Assembly (NCBI GenBank): GCA_951799405.1
Contig: OX637334.1
Span: 8,804,001 to 8,868,000 of the forward strand
Direction: 5' to 3'
Origin: Agapetus fuscipes
Taxonomy: Eukaryota > Arthropoda > Insecta > Trichoptera > Glossosomatidae
DNA: 64,000 nt
The notes under the pieces were generated by a model. That model searched no databases. It had not been told where the DNA came from and saw nothing but the letters and a program-made list of their open reading frames with translations. Of this stretch, positions 22,648 through 33,600 are shown one piece after another (positions within the stretch are counted from its first letter, which is position 1; the number at the start of each line of letters is the position of its first letter). Position numbers and translations under genes: made by a program.

Positions 22648-23193
22648 ACAACTTGTATGAGATGAAAAAGGCGGCCGATGTTTTATCTCGGTCATCTTCG
22701 TCCAAATTGAACGGCTGTCGCATTCTACCTATTCTTCTAGCATTGTTCTTGCGTTTTATTACAAAATCTCGATTTTCCCAATTTTCGAGTTTTTTCTCTT
22801 TATTATTAAACGTGCGATATGTATCATTTGAGATTCATATTAAATGCATTCCCACAAGCAGACATGCATAATTTCGCGCTTACACATGCCGCATGTGGAC
22901 CTACAATATAAAAAACCCAATCTCAAATGAACATAAGCCCTGCAACTCTTGCCGACCTTCCCTGAAGCAGGGGTGACATTGGCAAAGTGAACCATTTTGT
23001 ACAGTATGGGTGCAATGCAAAATAAAATTAATCAAGTAAGTGAACTATGGCGACAGGAGTAGAAAAAGAATACATCATGAACATTTTACACGTCAATATT
23101 ATTTTATGATATCAAATGGGCTTGGGATAATTTCCAAAGGCAAAAAAAAAACAGCACATGGATGGGCTCTTAGGAAAAAGCAAACTAATATAA

Positions 23194-23634
23194 TAGGGTA
23201 ATTTTACATTTATTTATTTATTTCATAAACTGATAGACTACCTTTTAAAAAATGCATCTGCGTTTTTAAAAAAAAAAAATTTGGCTTAGTTTTTAAACTA
23301 CAGCTCTATAAAATTCACCCATTTTCGATTTCCGCTAAAACAGCTCATTTTTTTATTTAGGCGGATGTGACGTCAATGGATCTCTCGTTGTATAGAGTCT
23401 ACCGTTAGGTTTTCTAAGACCGATGGATCCATCTACGTAATTTTGACGTCACAGCGTGTTTCTTCGGCCCCACTGCGTTTTGGCGGTACTCAAATTCTTG
23501 ACATTTTATTTTTGAAAACTATCAATGATATCTTTATTTTTACTATTTAAAAAATATATGGTTGTGATCCTTGGAATGTACACTACACAACCATAGTATT
23601 TTAAGCCGTTTTCCCCACCACTGCAATTACCCCA
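23194..23634. mobile_element. MITE family 2 (TAGGGTA ends)
   Basis: 441 bp, starting TAGGGTAATTTTAC and ending GCAATTACCCCA. It shares most of its length with 39492-39929, including ATATGGTTGTGATCCTTG near its right end. GC content rises around GGATGTGACGTCAATGG. It is non-coding. Confidence 0.75.
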
Positions 23635-23681
23635 ATTTTTTAAACTTTCACTTTCACTTTCATGGTCGCCGGTCGGTGTTC

Positions 23682-24303
23682 AATAATATAGTTTTTCTCG
23701 GATTAGACCATGTTCCACTTGCAGTAATTTTGTCTGCCAACGTTTCATTCCCTCGAGCGGGGAACATTATCAAGGCTCGTAGCGACGGGGGACCTTTATC
23801 CTCCGTTTACTTTTAGCAACTGGCAGGCACATATCCAGACTTTTAGTTCGGGGGGGGGAGGGGGGGGACAAACATTGAAACAACCATGTGAACTGTATAA
23901 AATTTGCTGTAATCACTGCACTATAATTTTTAATAACTTAAAGTACCGTCCATAGTTGAATCACACACTTATAAGTATTTTATATTTATATATATATGTA
24001 AGTATTTTATAAGTATTTTTTGTATTTTTTCATATTTTCGTAAGTATTATGTAGATTTCGGGGGGGGATAAATCCCATCTATCCCCCCCTCTGTATACGT
24101 GCTTGGCAACTGGCTGGCTGCTGATGCTCTTCTCATCTCTGCCATCGAGAGCATCAGCAGCCAGCCAGTTGCCAAAAGTAAACGGAGGATTAAGGTCCCT
24201 ACGAGCCTTGATAATGTTCCCCGCTCGAGGGAATGAAACGTCGGCAGACAAAATTACTGCAAGTAGAACATGGTCTAACCCGAGAAAAACTATATCATTA
24301 ATA
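23682..24303. mobile_element. Foldback element with about 140-bp inverted arms
   Basis: Arms 23682-23826 and 24165-24303 are near-perfect reverse complements (landmarks CAGTAATTTTGTCTGCC, TTCATTCCCTCGAGCGGGGA, ATTATCAAGGCTCGTAG, TCCGTTTACTTTT). The 340-bp centre holds G-rich runs (23847-23872), AT-rich repeats and the perfect hairpin at 24105-24172. No ORF of transposase type is visible. Confidence 0.88.
24105..24172. repeat. Perfect 26-bp stem hairpin
   Basis: The arm GGCAACTGGCTGGCTGCTGA continues to GCTCT and is repeated in reverse complement after a 16-bp loop. It lies at the inner edge of the foldback element's right arm. Confidence 0.9.
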
Positions 24304-24369
24304 TAATTATGCTTTTGGTTGCTAAGATAAAGTAAATAAAAAAGAATAGGTAAGCATTATTTTTTATTA

Positions 24370-24470
24370 CAGGTATGAGGTCCACATGTGAATTGGCATA
24401 AACAATACTGTGTCGTCACCTAGCATGGTTGCTAGGGAAAAGTTAAACAAATATTTAGTTATTAATTGAT
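24370..24470 (+). repeat. Rep-E copy
   Basis: GTGAATTGGCATAAACAATA and then CATGGTTGCTAGGGAAAAG with an ATATTTAGTTATT block. The longer left part matches 35560-35600. Confidence 0.55.
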
Positions 24471-24550
24471 CAGAACAGCAGCCCCACACTAGACTGACTT
24501 GCTCCCTGAGAAAAAAACAAATTCAAAAAACTTTTTGTGAGTTCATTGTC

Positions 24551-24556
24551 TTTATT
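24551..24556 (-). terminator. Poly(A) signal for KRI1
   Basis: AATAAA on the minus strand, 74 bp after the KRI1 stop. Confidence 0.65.
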
Positions 24557-24629
24557 CACAAAAAATTTATACAAATATCTCATATTTACATTGATTATAA
24601 TATGTAGGTGTATATTTTTTACAAGCTTT

Positions 24630-27600
24630 TTAGTACTTTTTAAACTTCATAAAATCTCTGTACTTTTTAGGGTTAAGCCCATAAGCTTTAAGCCTCTCGT
24701 CTGAAATATTACTCAAAGCATCATTCTGCTTCTTCTCCTTCACAAAACCAATCTTCATATTTCTATCACCAGAATGTTTATTAAAAATATTTGTATTTTG
24801 ATAATCATTCCCTTTATTCTTATTACGATTCCTTTTTTTCTTAACTGGCAACTCATCCTGTCGAATTTCATGAATTTGGGAATTCTTTTTATCTTTACTG
24901 TCTTGCGCTTCATTTGTTTCCGAAGGATTATCACTTTCTTTCTTGTTTTTATTCCTCTTCTTTTTCTCTACTGATGATTCTCCATTTACAGCTTCAAAAC
25001 CATCTTCTTTATTTTTTATTACCTTCTCACTGTCAACATGTTTGTTTGATTGATCATCAACACCATTTTCTGGCTTATTTTTGTTACGTTTTCTCTTTTT
25101 CTTTGGAGATGGTTCTTCTTCATTGCCTGCCTTCATCTCATCATTGTATTTTTCTTTATTACTGGAATGATTTGTCTCGTATTCATTAATATCTACTTTA
25201 ATAGGTTGAACAACGTCTTGCTTATTTTTGTTATGTTTCCTCTTTTTCTTGGGAGGTGATCCTTCCTCATTTCCTGTCTTTATTCCGTCACTTTCTTCTT
25301 TATTCATTGAAAGATTTTCTTCAGTTTCATTACTATTTATTACATTGCATTGAATGAAATCTTGCTTATTTTTGTTACGCTTCCTCTTTTTTTTTGGAAT
25401 TGAGGCATCTTCCTTTTCCACATTTTCAGAATTTTCAACATCTCGTGTATTATTTTCATGCAATTTAATAATAGAATCATCAACAACTTTCTCACTTTCT
25501 GAATGCTTTATTTTTCTTGATTCACCAATATCAACACTTGTATCTTCTCTATCAATTGCTATCTTATTTTTATCTTTCTTCATTCGTTTTCTCTTCTTTT
25601 TTGACACAGTCTCTTGTGAGACTCCAGGAATAGAATTTGCATCAATGTCATCCTCTCTGCAAAATTAGAAAGTGAAATAAGAACACGATTCAAGAAAAAA
25701 AAAAAAAACTTTTCAATCTAAGTACACCTTTCAAAACGTCAAAAAAGTTGCGGCCTCACTTGGCTTTGTTGCTATGGCAAATGCTAACTAATTATTTGTA
25801 ATTGGTTGATAAGTACCGTAGTCATGAATTTATGTGATGTTTACCTGCCATGAAAAAAAATCAAACATCCATGCAAAAAAACATTCCAAGCATAAAATGA
25901 AGATTAATTTCAACTCAACATTAGCATTATGCTCAACTAAACTTATGCTAAGCAACATTACACACTCTCACTCATCCTTACTCACCCTAACTTTCCCTAT
26001 TAACACATCCTGATACAAATCTTTTCTTTGACATTACTTTTGTATTTTTGTGGTATTCTGTCATTGGTTTTACTGGATGTTTTATCTCTCCGTGTAGATG
26101 TTTTTTTTATATTACTGTTCTCTAACAATGAAAAATGAAATAAAAATAAGAGCACTCACTCTTTTCTTGGCTTGAACAGACTTGGCAATATTTTCATTTT
26201 TAATTTTAAGTTTCTGGCTTTGCTTTCAAAGATTTTCTGGTCATTCAGTTGTTTATGGTCCGGTAAGTACATCAGCGTCTTCTTCAATGGATACCAACGG
26301 TTCAACTCCTGATCATCGGCAAGCAGGATCTAAAAATATAGATGAAAATTAATGCAAATGTAAAAAAATATTGTTAACATAAAAAAGTGCATTTTCACCT
26401 TGAGAATTCTTTAAATAGGTTTTATTATTTTCACAAGTTAAGCCAACTAATTTATTTGCCGCCAAAAATATGGTGGTTATCAAGTGGGTTAATCTGTAAT
26501 AGTTTGTAGTGATAACATTAAGCTTATTCATGCAACCTGCCATAAATTTTAATCATTCTGCATTCATATATAAAGTTATTTTAAAAAATTAAGTTACAAA
26601 GTTAATGCCTCATCAATTAATGGTATTGATTAAATACCTCTTCCGTTGTAAGTCCATAATCTAAAGCCGGAACTTGTCGGTATTTAAATCGGCATGCCAT
26701 GTCTCCTATCACATCTTCGCAGTCCAGTTTGTAGTACTCGTCCAGGTCTTTGGCGACGTCTTGGCCAACTTTCACCGCACTAAGCTCGGGTTTCTTCTTA
26801 TCAAGAACTTCCGCCAGCTGCTTCTTTTTATTCTTCCGTTTCCTCTTGCTCTCAACAACATCAGCATTTTTACTTTGACTGGGATCATAATCACAATCCA
26901 TCTAAAAGAGATAACGCAACAAGTTATTGAAAAGAAAAAAGGCATAGATTGAAAGTAAAAAAGGGAAATGTGAGAGGAGAGGCTGAGAATGGTTCAGGCA
27001 GATGAAAATCTGAAATAATTTAGATGTGAAAGATAAATGAAAAATGGTATTATCAAGAAAATAAGTTATTTTATGATGTGAAAGAATGGAATACATACAG
27101 AATGCAAAGGAAGGATATGCATGAAAAGAGAAAGAACATGAATGGATGGAAGATGTATCAAAAATATGAATAATTGCAGTTAGCTCCGCAGAGGCTATGG
27201 CCAGCTCTGATGGAATGAACTCCGCATAGGAATTGATAAAGACAAAATTGTGATGTCTATCTATAATCTATAATCTAAGTTGCAAGGATATATTCATTCA
27301 AAGCTCTCAGATGTATGCCCACAAACAAACATGTGTAGTTCGCGCTTACAAATGCTGATTGTGTACTTACAAATAAAATCCAAACCTCAAATGAACATAA
27401 GCCCTGCAACTCTTGCCGACATTCCCTGAAACAGGGGTGACATTGGCAAAGTGAACCATTTTTTACAGTATGGGTGGTCAGCCTCATACCAACCTATAAG
27501 TCAAGGAATAATGTCATAGACAATAATTATAGACACGGGCGGGTTTCTAGGGATAAGGCAAACAAATATTTTGTGTTAATCCAATATTGGTTGCTACAGA

Positions 27601-30600
27601 CAATTGTTCCATAAATTTGTGACGTTTGTCCACGGAGAAAAAAGATTTTAAATCAAGTTTGTCCAGAGTCCATGGTGAGAGTTTAAGTTACAATATGACA
27701 ATATTAGAAATTAAATAGTGATAATAATATATAATCTATAATCTAAGTTGCAAGGATATATTCATTTAAAGCTCTCAGATGTAAGCCCACAAACCAACAA
27801 GTGTAGTTCGCGCTTACAAATGCTGAATGTGTACTTACAAATAAAATCCAAACCTCAAATGAACATAAGCCCCACAACTTTTGCCGACCTTCCCTGAAAC
27901 AGGGGTAACATTGGCAAAGTGAACCATTTTTTACAGTATGGGTGGTCAGCCTCATACCAACCTATAAGTCAAGGAATAACAGTACAATAAATATTTAAAA
28001 ATAAATTAACTCCTGCGAAAATCCTCTATTCTCCTCATTAAAATTCCTTCTTAATTGAATTTAATTTTGAATTAAAATAGTTAGGTTTAAGTTAGAATTA
28101 CGGTCGTTTGACATTTTGACAATTATATTAATTTTTTTAAAATTGAACAATTTTAAAACTTAATTTAAATCTACTAGAGGATGATCCTTACAGAGAGGAT
28201 GTTCTCCTGAAGACGTCGGCTACGTCGCTGACGAAACGTAGAGAATGATGTAAGTTCTCTCCAAACGGTTCGTTAAATATCCAATTTAAATTAAGTTTTA
28301 CAATTGTTCAGTTTTGAATTAAAATATCCAACTTCTTACATTAAAACCTTCATCTTCACAATTGGGCTCAGCATCATCAGCAATCTTGCAGCCCCATTGA
28401 TCCCATTTGCCTGCAAACATAAAAAATGCAAGAGTTACACAATCATCCAACATTAATTGATCAATAATGAATTCCTTCTTTTACAATTTACCTAAATTCA
28501 AATCCTTATCCAAGTCGGGAAATTCTGGTTTTTCATCATCTGCTTCATCCTTGTAATATTCTTCATCAAACAGTTGCTTCATTCTCCGATCGTGAGCATC
28601 AGGATCAAACTCTCCTTCAATATCTTCATCCTGGAACATTAATTTAGCTCATGGTTGGTTGCAATGTAGTAGAAACTGTTTTAACGCCAAAGATGCTACA
28701 TCCATTTCAATTTACAATAACGCAAACCATCCTTAGTTAGAAAGAGAACAATAATGCCAGTTTCTTGTAAATTGTTTATTGCCTACGAGAAATATTATCT
28801 ATGGCCAGTATGGAATCTGCCCAAATTTCAGTGTCCTCTTGAAAATGACGTAAGCAAATCGAAAGTACTTGAGGTGAAATAAATACTCAATTTGTGAAAA
28901 TAAAACTCTTGTGTTTTTAAAAAATATTTTAATAAAGAGTAAACCAACATTTTTCTTACATTGAAAGCAAGCTGTTCATTTCCGGTGATTTCCTTAAGCT
29001 GGCCAATCTTCTCTTGTATTTCTTTAAGCTTCATGGCCTTGAGTTGAGCTAGTTCCTCTTTTTTCCTTACTTTTTCTTCAGCCTTCCTCTCCTTAATCTC
29101 ATTCCTCTTTTTAGTTCTTCTATCATCCTTGCGTCGCATTGAATGCTCCAAAGTTCGGGGATACCTTTTGATCTATCACAAAAAAAACAACAATTTTACT
29201 TATTACCTCCAATGTTCTTTATACACAACAAAATCATGGTGCATCTGCCCCCTCCAGTGAATTCCCCACACAACAAAAAAAAACCATGATGATTAAATAG
29301 TTAGTGAATAGTAAATAATTTCATCATCGTTACTGCTACAATCCAGTGCGTATCTTGGCATCCTTAAGTTGCCTCTATGTTTCCCTCTCCATCACTTCTT
29401 GTAGCCAATTGGTCAAACCCAGAGCTCGCAAATCCCATTCAGCCCCATCTTTCAACCCCCAGCTTTGGCCTCCCGACACTTCTTCTGTCATGGCGTTTTA
29501 TGGAGTAGATCCTTTTTATTGTAGACATATCTTTCATCCTTTTGACAAATTTTGATGAGTCTGGTGATATGCACATCTTGGTACAAAGCAATTTGATTAC
29601 TTACAAATTCTTGATCGGGTTCTTCGAAGCGGAAATTATATTTGTGCTCAAATGCAGTTTGTTGTCCCACAAGCTTCTCATCTTCCGAGAGGTCCTCTTC
29701 ATTGTCATTCACAATTTCATCATAACTTGGTATTCTGTCATCTGTAGATTCTTCTTTGAACCTGGGCAAAGAAAATACAACATTAACCTTAAATATCATG
29801 GGATTACTTATTTCTAAAAATGTGTACATTCATCATGAAAACAATGTATTTTAGAAAAAATACACCAATGTAGTTGGGTCAAACAAGCCGAGGTAAAAAT
29901 GCAGCCTCATCCTGCCAGGTTGATAATCGAATAGCATTCTGAATTTTGTTTTTGTTTGCTTTGGATCATAGTTCCCGACAGAGAAAACCAGGCGACATTA
30001 ATTGTCCAGGGAATTTTGTAACATTCCGCCTCCATTTGATAATAATTTCACAAATAAGTAATTAAGTAGAACAGAATAAGAAAATGCATGGGTTCCTTAT
30101 TCCTTAACTGTTTACAGTATGGGCTGACCACCCATACTGTAAAAAATGGTTCACTTTGCCAATGTCACGCCTGTTTCAGGGAAGGTCAGCTGTTGTGTGT
30201 CAAAATACATGACAGAGAAAGCAAGAAAACATAAGATTCCACATGATTATAAAGGCCGTGATCAGGAAGCTCGCTTGGGCACTGTGAGCTCACACTAAAA
30301 ATCATGTTGGGGGAGCTCGCTTGCAAAACACTCCCAACGATCATATGCGAGCTTCATCTGGGAACCAGACAGCAGCTGTCAAAAAATGGATTATTGAGTC
30401 ATGATTCTGATATTTTTTAGTAAGAGTTTCAATTACTGAAGTGTTTTTGATAACTCAAATTCATTAATTAACATTATTAATTGAGGCTAATATTAGTGTT
30501 GTTGAGGTTAGCTGTCAACTGTCAGCAGAACAGAATAGTAGAAAAAAAAAATCTATGTAACAAAATATGTAGCAAAGATTTGTAACATTGGGGATTCATA

Positions 30601-33600
30601 TTACATGTATTCTCACAAGCAAACATGTATAAATTCGCACATGCACATGCCGCATCTAAACCTACAATATAAAAACCCAAATCTCAAATGAACATACACC
30701 CTACAACTCTTACCACCCTTTCCTGAAACAGGGGTGACATTGGCAAAGTGAACCATTTTCTACAGCATGTGTGGTCAGCCGCATACCAGTCTATAAGTTA
30801 AGAAACATAGGCTCTAAATCACTCATATTGGAGAACAAAAATCTTTTTTAACGGGGCACTTTTTCCGATCACTGTTTAATTAGCAATGAATAATAATAAT
30901 TTATACAAAAACACCTCTTAACATAACATATTTTGTACACATAAGGTATTTAACTTAAATAAGAAAATAATAATACATGTGCCTGAACTAGGAATTCCTG
31001 TGTCTCAGACGTGGAAAGTTTGTGAACAATATATCCTTAAATAATAATTATTACATTTATTCATATTTTAATACTATCATATTGTCGGTGTTATGGCCGA
31101 GGGGGCCAAGTGGGCCGGTCTTTCTAGCATGTTTGTTATAGAACAACGTCGGTTCGATCCCCGCCTGGGTCATTTGACCATAACTTTGACCCTGGTTTAA
31201 CAGATGTTATTGGGTAATTATTCGTTAACAATTCATTGAAATAAACAATAATGAATTATTAATTGATGATATTAATACCTGTTTCTGGCCAGGCAGAATA
31301 GGTTGGTGAATTGCATTCCTCTTCACAAATCTATTTTTATTTATTTAAAAATATCTTTACAAAACTTAGCCAATAACTAAAAATAACTAAAAACAATTTA
31401 CTAAAAATAGCCAATACAAATACACTAAGTTCACTCAAGATAATAGGCTAAACAAATATAAAATAGAAATATAAATTTACTCTACTACAATTGACAGTGT
31501 CTGTGTATCTTCGTAGGTCATGTCTTGGAGAGTTTCATGGAGAGTTAGTTTGCAATTTATGTAATTTAGGGGATATATGTATATTAGTGCATTTAGTCTT
31601 TTGTAAAGGAATGGTCCTAAAATTACATAGATTTTTTTTGTAAAAGCGTGTCTTATTGCTAGTTTTGGTGGACTGACTAAATCTTTTCGCATTTTATTGG
31701 CAAGTTCATTGCTAAAGGGAATGGATGCATGTTGTTTCAGAACAATACTCATAGTGAACAGCAGTCGGACTGTTAGTACTTTACAAGACTTATACAGGAT
31801 GTTGGTGGGGAAAAAGAAAGGTAGAAAAGTTAACACCTTGAGAATTGCTCTCTGAGCTCTCTCGATGGTTAACATCAGAGATTTATTTGCTCCACCCCAT
31901 GAGATGATGCAGTAACTTATCTATGATTGGCATAGAGCAAAGTAAACTTGCCTTATTATCTTTGTGTCTGCAATAAAACAAATATCAACATACGAATTCT
32001 ATTGCATAATACTCCAACATGGTTTTTAAAAGAAAGGTTTTCATCCATTATTGTTTCCGTCCATTATGTCTATGAAGAAAGCCTTTTAACAATAGACTAT
32101 TCTAAATTCAAATCAACATATTGTAATTTGTACACCCGTACCCAAGTAAAAAACATCCGATTTACAGCCAACCACAGCATTTTGCCAAAAAATGGATGAA
32201 AACTAAGTGTGCCTCTAGTGAGTCCATACATTATATACAGAATAAGGCGGTGAAGTAAAAATAAGTAAGTGTGTTTACCTTTGTTTCAAAAAGTAGTCCC
32301 TTAGAAAAGCCTCCCCTTCGTCCAGTTTAGGATCACACCAGTAGTCCTTCAGAGGTTTAAGATCCGTCTCTTCAGAATCATTGTCCAAATGGTTGACTTG
32401 CCCCGAGAGCCATTCCCGATAGCCTTTCTCTTCATCTTCCTAAAAATATGAAGTATATTCAAAATCAATGAATTTTGTTGTCAATTTTATTAGCATTCCG
32501 TAAACATTACTGCATTGAGCGTTAAGTGAGGAAGAAGCGGAGGTAGCTCTGCTCTGGCCGACCCCAGCGGAATGGTGACAGAGTTCCGGTTTTCAGTTAG
32601 TGTCTATTCACAAGTTAGGTCTCCCTCTAGGAGTGGAGAATCTGACACTACTCATCGGAGGTTACCACCAAAAGTATTTGTTTTTAATTTATTATGCATC
32701 TTGATCACTGTCTGACCATTAAGAAACAAATCAGCACCACGGTTAGTTCCGGCTACTATGGTTTACGACAGCTGAAATATATTTAAAAATATCTACCGTT
32801 GGAAGCTAAAAGGTCACTCGTCAACGCTTTTGTAGTATCTAAAGTGGACTACTGTAATGGCATCTATGCAGCCCAACCACAGTGTGAATTAAGTCGGTTG
32901 CAGTCAGTAATGAATGCAGGCGCGCGGCTTATATTCAACCAAACCAAACACTGTCACATAACTCCGCTTTTAGAGTGACTCCACTGGCTGAGGTTTCCTC
33001 AACGCGTCAAATTTAAACTTGGCCTTATCACTAAAAAGCTCTCCATGATGCAGCTCCTTTCTACATCCAAGAGCTGATGTCTCAAAAGTCCTGGGCTCAA
33101 GGGAGCAAACACTAAGATCAGCAGAGAACGGAGCGGAAACCCTGCTAAATGAACCTAGAAGAAAAATTGCTACTGTTTTCGGAGACCGTGCTTTTGCAGT
33201 GGCCGGCCCTGCGACCTGGAATCAACTACCACCAGAAATCCGGAGGTCTAAGACTGTTGTCCGGTCGATAGCTCAGGTGGTAGAGTGCTTGCATTCCACG
33301 CCGAAAGCTCGGGTTCGAATCCCACCGAGGGTGTCAGAAATGATTTCCCGTTTCAGTGTTTATTTCAAACCCCAAAATAAAATACCGTCAAGGTTTACTC
33401 AGCCTTCACAAGAAATGAGTACCAGCCCCCTCGGGAGCTGGGAAACCCCCCACTTCACTGAAGTGGTTGGCGTAAGGCCGGCCCCCTTACCTGTAAAAAT
33501 AAATAGGTTCAACTCGCCACATGCGACCCCTTCGGGGATAACGCGGCAAGAAGTTACACTATATGTGTAGCTTAGTTGCGTTGCGTTGCGTAAGACGATT

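Larger units (their letters stand above)
20080..22817. mobile_element. TA-flanked MITE (family 1), carrying a LINE insertion
   Basis: Same terminal repeats as the 5683 copy (TCGCACGTTTAATAATAAAG at the left, its near complement ending CGTGCGA at 22817). Flanks are TA/TA. Own sequence is 20080-20168 and 22648-22817. The centre is the LINE. Confidence 0.9.
20060..23011 (-). repeat. Rep-C copy split by a MITE that itself holds a LINE
   Basis: The 3' end piece (CTAAGCTGCAAAGATA, 20060-20079) and the rest (22818-23011) join into one Rep-C if the insert 20080-22817 is removed, with TA as the duplicated target. The far end stops at CAGTATGGGTG. It is the oldest layer of a three-level nest. Confidence 0.88.

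Noticed and set aside
31948..32199. 83-codon plus-strand ORF beside KRI1 exon 4
   Set aside because: No family resemblance and AT-driven composition.
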